Origin: Gammaproteobacteria bacterium
Lineage (GTDB): Bacteria > Pseudomonadota > Gammaproteobacteria > Pseudomonadales > Halieaceae
NCBI GenBank assembly: GCA_029859085.1
Contig: JAOUDU010000202.1
Coordinates: 1 to 5,752, forward strand
Direction of reading: 5' to 3'
Length of the DNA stretch: 5,752 bases
Shown: one piece after another, positions 1 to 5,752 of the stretch
Layout of the letters: each line of letters opens with the position of its first letter
Position numbering within the stretch: position 1 is the first letter of the stretch
Translations under genes and position numbers: made by a program
The notes under the pieces: generated by a model
Seen by the model: only the letters and a program-made list of their open reading frames with translations
Databases searched by the model: none
What the model was told of the DNA's origin: nothing

Positions 1-41
1 GATACCTTGAGGCCGCTATGCCCGAGGTTTACATACTGCAT
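1..41 (-). CDS. Aldo/keto reductase, N-terminal fragment cut by the window edge
   Basis: Only 13 complete codons plus two bases of the next lie in the window. Read on the minus strand they give MQYVNLGHSGLKV followed by a probable Ser. This closely resembles the first beta-hairpin of aldo/keto reductases of the YajO/Tas-like type (recalled family pattern: M-x-Y-x-x-L-G-x-[ST]-x-L-x-V-S). Those enzymes are cytoplasmic (beta/alpha)8-barrel, NADPH-dependent carbonyl reductases. The start is supported by GGAGA at 50-46 on the minus strand, 4 bases before the ATG. It lies 61 bp downstream of the crotonase stop on the same strand, so the two are probably co-transcribed. The catalytic Asp-Tyr-Lys-His residues lie outside the window, so activity and substrate cannot be judged. 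The motif is short, so a chance match is possible but unlikely given the ribosome binding site. Confidence 0.75.
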   Translation of the reverse strand, partial: MQYVNLGHSGLKV

Positions 42-102
42 GTTATCTCCATTGCTTTCGCGGCAGGGCGGGCAGGTGCCGGGCGAGTCGAGCCACCTGG
101 TC

Positions 103-870
103 CTACTTGCCTTTCCAGTTGGGTGCGCGCTTCTGGGCAAATGCCGTCGCGCCCTCGATGGCGTCTTCACTGACCAGCACGGGTTGCACGATTTTCATTT
201 GCTCGCTGAACATATTGCCGGTATTCCAGTCCTGGGACCTGATCACCACCTGCTTGCTCGCGGCGACGGCGAGGGGACCGTTGGCGGCAATCCTGGTCGC
301 CAGCGCGCGGGCTGCTTCGAGGGCCGTGCCCGCCGGTACCACCTGGTTGATCAGCCCCAGGTCGAACGCCCGCTGGGTGCTGATGAAATCCCCGGTGAGG
401 GCAAGTTCCATCGCGATGCGCGGGGGGATCTGGCGGGGCAGTTTGGCCAGCCCGCCGGCAGCCGCGGTCAGGCCCCGCTTGACCTCGGGGATGCCGAACC
501 TGGCATTGTCAGCGGCCACGATCAGGTCGCAGCTGATCGCCACCTCGAAGCCTCCCGCCAGGGCGTAGCCTTCAACCGCCGCGATCAGCGGCTTGGTCCC
601 GACATATTCGCACAGGCCGGCGAAGCCGCGACCCTCTACCATCGGTACCTCCCCGCTGACGAAGGCCTTCAGGTCCATGCCGGAGCAAAAGGTGCCGCCG
701 GCGCCGGTGATGACGGCGGCGCGCAGCTGGCTGTCGCCCTCCAGCTGGTCGATAGCGGCGGCAACGCCCTCTGCGAGGGCCTTGTTGACAGCATTTTTAG
801 CCTCGGGGCGATTCAGGGTGATGGTCATCACCCCGTCGGCGACGTCCACTAATACGACTTTATCTGACAT
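103..870 (-). CDS. Enoyl-CoA hydratase/isomerase (crotonase) family protein
   Basis: A complete 255-residue protein, the usual length for a single-domain crotonase. The family binds acyl-CoA thioesters and stabilises an enolate in an oxyanion hole; this member probably hydrates a 2-enoyl-CoA in a cytoplasmic beta-oxidation-like pathway. Visible motifs, in order, are the N-terminal LNRPEAKNAVN (19-29), the CoA/oxyanion segment CSGMDLK (62-68), the second oxyanion segment ALAGGFEVA (103-111), and FGIPEVKRGL (125-134). Glu109 and Glu129 align with the two catalytic glutamates of rat mitochondrial enoyl-CoA hydratase (Glu144 and Glu164), which favours a hydratase over a one-Glu isomerase. The C-terminal FAQKRAPNWKGK is typical of the family. 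The start is supported by GGAGA at 881-877, six bases before the ATG. A possible promoter lies at 952-980. Acyl chain specificity cannot be read from the sequence; a carnitinyl-CoA dehydratase-like or degradative-pathway paralogue is an alternative. Confidence 0.93.
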   Translation of the reverse strand: MSDKVVLVDVADGVMTITLNRPEAKNAVNKALAEGVAAAIDQLEGDSQLRAAVITGAGGTFCSGMDLKAFVSGEVPMVEGRGFAGLCEYVGTKPLIAAVEGYALAGGFEVAISCDLIVAADNARFGIPEVKRGLTAAAGGLAKLPRQIPPRIAMELALTGDFISTQRAFDLGLINQVVPAGTALEAARALATRIAANGPLAVAASKQVVIRSQDWNTGNMFSEQMKIVQPVLVSEDAIEGATAFAQKRAPNWKGK

Positions 871-876
871 GTTGAT

Positions 877-881
877 TCTCC
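877..881 (-). promoter_or_regulatory. Ribosome binding site of the crotonase gene
   Basis: GGAGA on the minus strand with six bases before the ATG at 870. It fixes the start of the crotonase gene. Confidence 0.75.
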
Positions 882-951
882 GTTGACTGGTTGCTTATGG
901 GAATGTGTGGCGGGCGGCAATGCAGGTCAGCCCGTGATTTGATCGCCCGTC

Positions 952-980
952 TTTATACATCGTCATGGTCGGGGGCACAA
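952..980 (-). promoter_or_regulatory. Candidate sigma-70 promoter for the crotonase/aldo-keto reductase unit
   Basis: Read on the minus strand, TATAAA (957-952) matches the -10 consensus at five of six bases. It sits 17 bases after TTGTGC (980-975), which matches the -35 consensus at only three of six. Transcription would begin near 945 and leave a leader of about 75 nt before the crotonase ATG. The spacing is ideal and the AT-rich -10 stands out in this GC-rich intergenic region, but the -35 is weak. It was found by eye. Confidence 0.4.
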
Positions 981-1039
981 CGGTGCCGGGATGGGCCGCC
1001 AGCAGGCTCACCACACTGGACTACCGCATGCGCCCGGCA

Positions 1040-1055
1040 GCGCTTAGACTAGCGC
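1040..1055. promoter_or_regulatory. Inverted repeat in the divergent intergenic region, possible operator
   Basis: GCGCT (1040-1044) and AGCGC (1051-1055) are perfect inverted 5-bp arms around the 6-base centre TAGACT. The site lies about 55 bp upstream of the LtaS-like gene, where a regulator or its promoter would be expected. TAGACT could itself serve as a poor -10 element, but I see no good -35 at the right distance. Five-base arms arise easily by chance in GC-rich DNA. Confidence 0.2.
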
Positions 1056-1074
1056 CGGCCCCCTGCCAACCAGC

Positions 1075-1087
1075 GCCCTGTTAGGGC
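1075..1087. repeat. Short hairpin in the leader of the LtaS-like gene
   Basis: GCCCT (1075-1079), loop GTT, AGGGC (1083-1087) form a perfect 5-bp stem with a 3-base loop, 23 bp before the ATG at 1111. No T-run follows, so it is not a Rho-independent terminator. An 8-bp palindrome, TTCCGGAA (1097-1104), follows directly and contains the weak Shine-Dalgarno-like GGAA. The two could modulate translation initiation, or may be incidental. Confidence 0.3.
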
Positions 1088-1110
1088 AAAGGCCGATTCC
1101 GGAAAAATCC

Positions 1111-3156
1111 ATGGTTAACCTGCACTGGCAAGCCTCCCCGGACCGCCGCGTGGTGTCACTGCGGCAGCACCTGGCTTTCACCCTGGCCAGCGCGCTTGTG
1201 CTGTGGGCGCTGTACACCCTGCTGCGGGCCGCGCTGCTGGTGTATAACCTCGACCTGGTGGGCGCCACACCGGCCAGCGCCCTCGCCCAGTCCTTCATTA
1301 ACGGCGCCCGCTTTGATCTGAGGCTGGCGGCGTATATCTGCCTGCCCCTGGTGTTGTCGATACTGAGCATGCGAGCGATGGCGGCGCGCCGGTTCCACAT
1401 CGCCTGGCTGACCTTCTTCGCCAGTGTGACGCTGTTCCTCGGCCTGGTGGAACTGGATTTCTACCGGGAGTTCCAGCAGCGCCTGAACTCACTGTTTTTC
1501 CAGTATCTCAGCGAGGAGCCCGCCACGGTCATCAGCATGCTCTGGCACGGTTTCCCGGTGATCCGCTACCTCGCCAGCTGGCTGGTTTTCACACTGGCGC
1601 TGTTCGCGGTTTTTCGCGCGCTGGATCGCTGGCTGTCATCACCACCGCCAGCAGTTCGCCCCCCGGCGCCCCGATACGCCCGGGCCGGGTCTTTCCTGGT
1701 TTGCCTGTTGCTGCTGGCTGCGCTGGCAAGGGGCACCCTGCAGCAGGGGCCGCCCCTGCGCTGGGGTGCGGCTTTCACCACCGACTACCTGTTCGCCAAC
1801 CAGTTGGGTCTCAATGCGACCCTCTCCCTTGTCGATGCCGCCAAGGAGCATCTGTCCGCGCGGCGGGGCAACCTGTGGCCCAGCAGGCTTGCCGAGGCCG
1901 AGGCGCGAGCCACAGTGCGTTCGATGCTGCTGGCCGCCGACGAGCAACTCGTCGATGCCGGCACTGCCCCCGTGCGCCGCCGGGCGACTCCCCCGGCAGC
2001 GGGTACCCTGGCCGTAAAGAATGTGGTCGTCATCCTGATGGAAAGCTTCGCCGGCCATTACGTCGGCGCGCTGGGCGGAGAGGGCGATATCACCCCCTAC
2101 TTCGACGCGCTGAGCCGGGAGGGCCTGCTTTTTACCCGCTTTTTCTCCAACGGCACGCACACCCACCAGGGCATGTTCGCCACGATGGCCTGCTTCCCGA
2201 ACCTGCCGGGCTTTGAATACCTTATGCAGCAACCGGAGGGTTCACACCACTTTTCCGGACTGCCGCAGTTGCTGGCGGCCGAGGGCTATGACGACCTGTA
2301 CGTTTACAACGGCGATTTCGCCTGGGACAACCAGGCCGGTTTCTTCCGCAACCAGGGTCTGCGGCACTACATCGGCCGCCACGAATTCGTCGCCCCTGTA
2401 TTTTCCGACCCCACCTGGGGTGTGTCGGACCAGGATATGTTCGACCGCGCGGCAGCGGAGCTCAAGGAGCATTACGGCGGCGCACCTTTCTACGCGCTGC
2501 TGCAGACGCTCTCGAACCACACGCCTTACGCCCTGCCGGAACATTTGCCGGTTGCGCCCGTGACCGGGTTTGATCACCTGGATGAGCACCTTACGGCGAT
2601 GCGCTACTCCGACTGGGCGCTGGGCGAGTTTTTCCAGCGGGTGAAGCGGCTGCCACTGTACAACGAAACGCTGTTCGTCGTGGTGGGGGATCACGGTTTT
2701 GGCAGTCCCGAGCAGTTGACCGATATGAACCTGTATCGCTATTACGTGCCGCTGCTGTTGATTGCCCCGGGTATACAGCAGAAATTCGGCAGCCACAGTG
2801 GGGTCGTCGGCACCCAGGTGGATATCGTGCCCACCATCATGGGCCGGCTGGGCATGCCCTATATACACCAGTGCTGGGGTCGCGACCTGCTCACGCTGGC
2901 TCCGGGCGACCCCGGATTTGGCGTCGTCAAACCCTCCGGCAGCGACCAGACAGTAGCGCTCATCGAGGGTGACGAAGTACTGGTGCAGCCGCCGGGGCAG
3001 CCCGCCTCGTTGTTTCGCTACGGCCTCAATCGGGCGGGCGAGTCCAGCCGGCTCGATGACCGGGCCCGCAGTGACGATATGCACCGCCGGCTTGATGCCT
3101 ACCTGCACGCGGCCACCGGGGGTTTGCTGGGCAATACCGTTGGTGCGCAGCAGTGA
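1111..3156 (+). CDS. LTA synthase (LtaS)-like membrane sulfatase-fold protein, alkaline phosphatase superfamily
   Basis: A complete 681-residue inner-membrane protein. About five hydrophobic helices (roughly 20-45, 71-88, 95-117, 150-171, 192-206) precede an extracytoplasmic sulfatase-type domain (about 303-593), the layout of LtaS and related phosphoglycerol or phosphoethanolamine transferases. Likely metal ligands are Glu311 (ILMESF), Asp527-His528 (VVVGDHG) and a Thr nucleophile in the NGTHTHQG loop, most likely Thr351. His470 (LSNHTPY) and the NGDFAWDNQ segment (400-408) match active-site regions of the family. DIVPTIMGRLG (571-581) closes the domain. An ARFDLR segment (66-71) and an RLNSLFFQYL segment (124-133) also look family-typical. 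It probably moves or cleaves a phosphoglycerol-type head group at the periplasmic face. Gram-negatives lack classical lipoteichoic acid, so the substrate is unknown; an OpgB/MdoB-like role on periplasmic glucans is an alternative. The start has only a weak GGAA (1101-1104) before it, but an in-frame stop at 1045-1047 with no other ATG in between supports it. Ala204-Leu-Ala206 after the last helix could be a signal peptidase I site. Confidence 0.88.
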   Translation: MVNLHWQASPDRRVVSLRQHLAFTLASALVLWALYTLLRAALLVYNLDLVGATPASALAQSFINGARFDLRLAAYICLPLVLSILSMRAMAARRFHIAWLTFFASVTLFLGLVELDFYREFQQRLNSLFFQYLSEEPATVISMLWHGFPVIRYLASWLVFTLALFAVFRALDRWLSSPPPAVRPPAPRYARAGSFLVCLLLLAALARGTLQQGPPLRWGAAFTTDYLFANQLGLNATLSLVDAAKEHLSARRGNLWPSRLAEAEARATVRSMLLAADEQLVDAGTAPVRRRATPPAAGTLAVKNVVVILMESFAGHYVGALGGEGDITPYFDALSREGLLFTRFFSNGTHTHQGMFATMACFPNLPGFEYLMQQPEGSHHFSGLPQLLAAEGYDDLYVYNGDFAWDNQAGFFRNQGLRHYIGRHEFVAPVFSDPTWGVSDQDMFDRAAAELKEHYGGAPFYALLQTLSNHTPYALPEHLPVAPVTGFDHLDEHLTAMRYSDWALGEFFQRVKRLPLYNETLFVVVGDHGFGSPEQLTDMNLYRYYVPLLLIAPGIQQKFGSHSGVVGTQVDIVPTIMGRLGMPYIHQCWGRDLLTLAPGDPGFGVVKPSGSDQTVALIEGDEVLVQPPGQPASLFRYGLNRAGESSRLDDRARSDDMHRRLDAYLHAATGGLLGNTVGAQQ

Positions 3157-3192
3157 CGCGCAGGCAGGGCTGTTCAGGTGGTGACATATAGG

Positions 3193-3221
3193 GTGCCATA
3201 ACAAGGTTTGGATGCTAGTAT
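3193..3221 (+). promoter_or_regulatory. Candidate sigma-70 promoter for the DUF2855 gene (extended -10)
   Basis: GTGCCA (3193-3198, four of six consensus bases), a 17-base spacer, and TAGTAT (3216-3221, four of six) preceded by TG-N (3213-3215), which is an extended -10 element. Transcription would begin near 3228, about 23 nt before the ATG at 3251, with the ribosome binding site in between. This suggests the DUF2855 gene can be expressed independently of the LtaS-like gene. It was found by eye. Confidence 0.42.
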
Positions 3222-3239
3222 TCTCACCCCCGGCTTTAT

Positions 3240-3244
3240 GGAGA
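3240..3244 (+). promoter_or_regulatory. Ribosome binding site that decides the DUF2855 start
   Basis: GGAGA six bases before the ATG at 3251. The longer in-frame reading from an ATG at 3212 has no ribosome binding site, overlaps the candidate -10 element, and would add 13 residues before the family-typical N-terminus. Confidence 0.75.
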
Positions 3245-3250
3245 ACAGCT

Positions 3251-4336
3251 ATGAACCAGTGCACCGAATTGTGGGTGGATCGCAAGGACTACAGGAACAC
3301 GCGTATTGTCAGCGCTCCCCTGCCCGCGCTGCGCGAGGGGGAAGTGCTGGTGGCCATCGACCGCTTTGGCCTGACCTCCAACAATGTCAGTTATGCGCTG
3401 TCCGGTGACATGATCGGCTACTGGGGCTACTACCCGGCCGAGGGCGACTGGGGCAAGGTGCCCGTCTGGGGTTGCGCCAATGTGGTCGAGTCCAGCTGCC
3501 CGGGGATCCCGGTGGGTGACCGGCTCTGGGGCTTTTTCCCGATGGCGAGCCACGCGGTATTGCGCCCCGGCAAGATCCGGGACGACCAGTTCCTCGATGT
3601 GTCGGAGCATCGCAGCGCACTGCCGGCGCTGTACAACGGTTATCGCCGCACGCGGGCGGAGCCGGAATTCCTGCAGGCGATGGAAGTGGAGCGCTGCCTG
3701 CTGTTCCCGTTGTTCGCCACTTCCTTTGTGATCTTTGACTATCTCCTGGACAACGACTTCTTCGGTGCCAGGCAAGTGCTGATCGGTTCGGTGTCCTCAA
3801 AAACGGGTTTTGGCCTGGCCGAGATGCTCCATAATGACCCGGGGGTCACCCAGCGCGTCATTGGCCTGACCTCGTCTGCCAACGTCGCCTTCGTCGAGCG
3901 GCTGGGGTGCTGCGATGAGGTTGTCGTCTATGGGGATGAGGCCAGGGTCGATGCCACCCTGCCGGCGGTGTATGTGGATATGTCCGGCGACACGAAATTG
4001 CAGGCCGTTTTGCACAATCTGCTGGGCGATAACATGGTGGCGAGCGAGATGGTCGGTGCAACCCACTGGGAGGCGCGCGGCGCCGCCGGCGACCTGCCGG
4101 GCGCCAAACCGAAATTCTTTTTTGCCCCGAGCCAGATCGCCAAGCGCGAGGCGGACTGGGGTCCTGGCGTGGTGATGATGAGAGCCATGATGGCCAGCGC
4201 GGAAGTCGCGAAAAAAGTGCAGGGCGATCTTTCGGTGGAGTGGATTCGGGACGCTGAAGGGCTCGCCGCCCTCTGGCGCGACCTGCTGGACAACAAGGTA
4301 TCCCCCAGCCGGGGCCTGATGGTGTCACTGCTGTAG
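3251..4336 (+). CDS. DUF2855 family protein (medium-chain dehydrogenase/quinone oxidoreductase-like)
   Basis: A complete 361-residue protein matching my recollection of the DUF2855 family (Pfam PF11017) in length and motifs. An N-terminal GroES-like half contains FGLTSNNVSYAL (39-50), YWGYYPAEGDWGKVPVWG (57-74) and GDRLWGFFPMASH (89-101). The second half has a Rossmann-like nucleotide-binding loop, GSVSSKTGFGLA (179-190), followed by VIGLTSSANVAFVERLGCCDEVVVY, the usual beta-alpha-beta continuation of zinc-less MDR proteins. No zinc-ligand Cys cluster is evident, so a zinc alcohol dehydrogenase is unlikely. The protein is presumably cytoplasmic and NAD(P)H-binding. The reaction and substrate are not established for the family, and I do not infer one. 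It begins 94 bp after the LtaS-like gene, with a possible promoter of its own, and ends 60 bp before the sulfatase. The start was chosen by its GGAGA site. Confidence 0.87.
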   Translation: MNQCTELWVDRKDYRNTRIVSAPLPALREGEVLVAIDRFGLTSNNVSYALSGDMIGYWGYYPAEGDWGKVPVWGCANVVESSCPGIPVGDRLWGFFPMASHAVLRPGKIRDDQFLDVSEHRSALPALYNGYRRTRAEPEFLQAMEVERCLLFPLFATSFVIFDYLLDNDFFGARQVLIGSVSSKTGFGLAEMLHNDPGVTQRVIGLTSSANVAFVERLGCCDEVVVYGDEARVDATLPAVYVDMSGDTKLQAVLHNLLGDNMVASEMVGATHWEARGAAGDLPGAKPKFFFAPSQIAKREADWGPGVVMMRAMMASAEVAKKVQGDLSVEWIRDAEGLAALWRDLLDNKVSPSRGLMVSLL

Positions 4337-4387
4337 TCATCGTACTCCAGCGGGCGGCAAGGCGTTTTAACCGGGGGCGGGGCTATT

Positions 4388-4391
4388 GAGG
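4388..4391 (+). promoter_or_regulatory. Ribosome binding site of the sulfatase gene
   Basis: GAGG five bases before the ATG at 4397. It marks the start of the truncated sulfatase gene and lies in the 60-bp gap after DUF2855. I see no terminator hairpin in that gap, so read-through from DUF2855 is likely. Confidence 0.65.
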
Positions 4392-4396
4392 TCACT

Positions 4397-5752
4397 ATGA
4401 AAAAGAGCATTGTAATAATACTGTTATTGGCCACGGGCGCTTATGCCGGCTGGCAGAACCGGGTCAACCTGCTGGTGTGGGGACTGCCCCTGGTGACCAA
4501 GGTAACCAGGCCGGTCGGCCCCAATATTCCGGTGGAGTGGCCCAGCGGGCCGGCAACCGCCAGCCAGTCGCCGGCGGAGCGACCGCCCAACATTGTATTC
4601 ATCCTGGCGGACGACATGGGTTTCAACGATGTCTCCCTCTATAACGGCGGTGCGGCGGACGGCAGCCTGATGACACCCCATATCGACGCCATCGCCCGGG
4701 AGGGGGTGTTGTTCGAAAACGGCTATGCCGCCAACGCGGTCTGCGCGCCCTCCCGGGCGTCGCTGATGACCGGGCGCTACTCGACGCGTTTCGGCTTTGA
4801 ATTCACCCCCTTCATGAATATCGGGACAACCATCTTCCAGTGGATGTCCGATCTCGATCCCCCGACCCTGCCAGGGTTCATTGACCACGCCGGGGCAAAA
4901 GCGCTGCCGCCATTCCAGGAACTGGGTATGCCGGCCTCGGAGATCACCATTGCCGAGGTATTGAAGTCCCGGGGGTATTACACCGCCCATATCGGCAAAT
5001 GGCACCTGGGCTACCTCAAGGGCATGCGCCCCGAGGACCAGGGCTTTGATGACAGCCTCAACATGGCGGGCACCCTGTACCTGCCTGAGGATGATCCGGA
5101 TGTGGTGAACGCAAAGCAGGAAGATGAAGGCATCGACCGGATGGTGTGGGCCACGGCCCAGTACGCGGCCGAGTTCAACGGTGGAGAGCGCTTTCAGCCA
5201 GCGGGTTACCTGACGGACTACTACACCGATGAGGCCATCAAGGTGATAGAGGCCAATCGCAATCGCCCTTTCTTCCTGTATCTCGCTCACTGGGGCATTC
5301 ACAACCCCTTGCAGGCGACCAAGGAGGATTATGACGCTTTCCCGCAGATCGAGGACCACGCGTTGCGGGTTTACGCCGGCATGATCCGCGCCCTGGACCG
5401 CAGCGTGGGCCGGATCGAGTATGCGCTTGTGGATAACGGCCTGAGTGACAACACCCTCATCGTCTTCACCAGCGACAACGGCGGCGCCGGTTATATCGGC
5501 CTGCCCAATATCAACAAGCCCTACCGCGGCTGGAAACTCGACCACTTCGAGGGTGGCATCCATGTGCCCTATATGGCGAGGTGGCCCGCGCGGATTGCGC
5601 CCGGTACTGTGGTGTCAGACCCGGTCCATCATTTCGACCTGTTCCAGACCTTCGCCGCCGCCGGGGGAGCCCAGGTACCCACTGACCGCAAGCTGGACGG
5701 TGTCGACCTGCTGCCCTTCGTGCGGGGTGAGGCCACCGGTGTACCCCACCGG
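4397..5752 (+). CDS. Secreted type I (formylglycine) sulfatase, arylsulfatase-like, C-terminus beyond the window
   Basis: The frame stays open for 452 codons to the right edge. The N-terminus (MKK, then hydrophobic residues 5-12) is a short signal peptide with a possible signal peptidase I site after Ala15-Tyr-Ala17; a signal anchor is the alternative. The sulfatase domain starts at NIVFILADDMG (65-75), where Asp72-Asp73 are calcium ligands. Cys116 in CAPSR (116-120) fits the C-x-P-S-R signature and would be converted to the catalytic formylglycine. GYYTAHIGKWHLG (193-205) is the second sulfatase signature and contains Lys201 and His203. His302 (WGIHNPL), Asp360-Asn361 (TSDNGG) and Lys380 (GWKLDHFEGG, 379-387) complete the expected active site. 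It should hydrolyse sulfate esters in the periplasm or outside, for example on algal polysaccharide or small aryl/alkyl sulfates; the substrate is not readable from the sequence. Activity depends on a formylglycine-generating enzyme or anSME elsewhere in the genome. The missing part is the C-terminal subdomain. GAGG precedes the start. Confidence 0.93.
   Translation, partial: MKKSIVIILLLATGAYAGWQNRVNLLVWGLPLVTKVTRPVGPNIPVEWPSGPATASQSPAERPPNIVFILADDMGFNDVSLYNGGAADGSLMTPHIDAIAREGVLFENGYAANAVCAPSRASLMTGRYSTRFGFEFTPFMNIGTTIFQWMSDLDPPTLPGFIDHAGAKALPPFQELGMPASEITIAEVLKSRGYYTAHIGKWHLGYLKGMRPEDQGFDDSLNMAGTLYLPEDDPDVVNAKQEDEGIDRMVWATAQYAAEFNGGERFQPAGYLTDYYTDEAIKVIEANRNRPFFLYLAHWGIHNPLQATKEDYDAFPQIEDHALRVYAGMIRALDRSVGRIEYALVDNGLSDNTLIVFTSDNGGAGYIGLPNINKPYRGWKLDHFEGGIHVPYMARWPARIAPGTVVSDPVHHFDLFQTFAAAGGAQVPTDRKLDGVDLLPFVRGEATGVPHR

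Noticed and set aside
7..852. Open frame of 281 codons on the plus strand over the crotonase
   Set aside because: It is the antisense shadow of a gene with complete catalytic motifs on the minus strand. Its translation is Gly/Asp/His-rich with no domain.
3157..3192. Possible terminator after the LtaS-like gene
   Set aside because: I see no stable stem and no T-run after the stop codon.
3212..3250. Upstream in-frame ATG extending the DUF2855 protein by 13 residues
   Set aside because: It has no ribosome binding site and overlaps the candidate -10 element, while the ATG at 3251 has GGAGA at ideal spacing.
2242..3285. Open frame of 347 codons on the minus strand across the 3' half of the LtaS-like gene
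   Set aside because: It overlaps conserved active-site codons of the plus-strand gene and runs through the intergenic gap. It shows no family features.
4337..4396. Possible terminator between DUF2855 and the sulfatase
   Set aside because: The G-rich stretch has no matching C-rich arm followed by a T-run. The only T-run (GTTTTAA) precedes it and lacks a stem.
4424..5563. Long open frame of 379 codons on the minus strand, antisense to the sulfatase
   Set aside because: The plus-strand frame contains all sulfatase signatures in order. The antisense translation is low-complexity with no recognisable motif, a common mirror effect in GC-rich genes.
1..5752. Mobile element, CRISPR array, tRNA or a novel defence-type system
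   Set aside because: I see no direct repeat array, no terminal inverted repeats, no transposase or nuclease motifs and no cloverleaf-like sequence. All sizeable genes belong to recognisable metabolic or envelope families.

Overview
This is a GC-rich (my estimate, roughly 60-65% G+C), densely coded stretch of bacterial chromosome. Protein style, the Gram-negative-type ribosome binding sites, and the combination of a DUF2855 protein, an LtaS-like membrane hydrolase and a formylglycine-type sulfatase suggest a marine gammaproteobacterium, possibly of the Halieaceae/Cellvibrionales. That placement rests on pattern recognition, not on a search. I see no tRNA, rRNA, insertion sequence, CRISPR array or phage gene.

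Layout. On the minus strand, reading leftwards, a crotonase-fold enoyl-CoA hydratase (870-103) is followed after 61 bp by the first codons of an aldo/keto reductase (41 to the left edge). These two probably form one transcription unit. A 240-bp divergent intergenic region (871-1110) separates them from three plus-strand genes: a five-helix membrane protein with a periplasmic LTA-synthase/alkaline-phosphatase-superfamily domain (1111-3156), a DUF2855 protein of the medium-chain dehydrogenase type (3251-4336), and a secreted type I sulfatase (4397 to the right edge, truncated by the window).

How the genes may work together. The minus-strand pair looks like cytoplasmic acyl-CoA/carbonyl metabolism. 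On the plus strand, two different branches of the alkaline phosphatase superfamily flank DUF2855. One is predicted to transfer or cleave phosphodiester-linked lipid head groups at the outer face of the inner membrane. The other is predicted to hydrolyse sulfate esters in the periplasm or outside. DUF2855 has a plausible promoter of its own in front of it, so co-transcription of all three genes is not assured. DUF2855 and the sulfatase are 60 bp apart and could share a transcript.

I found no convincing evidence of a new multi-gene system. The points most worth following are the unassigned substrate of the LtaS-like enzyme, the unknown reaction of DUF2855, and the two gene pieces cut by the window edges.
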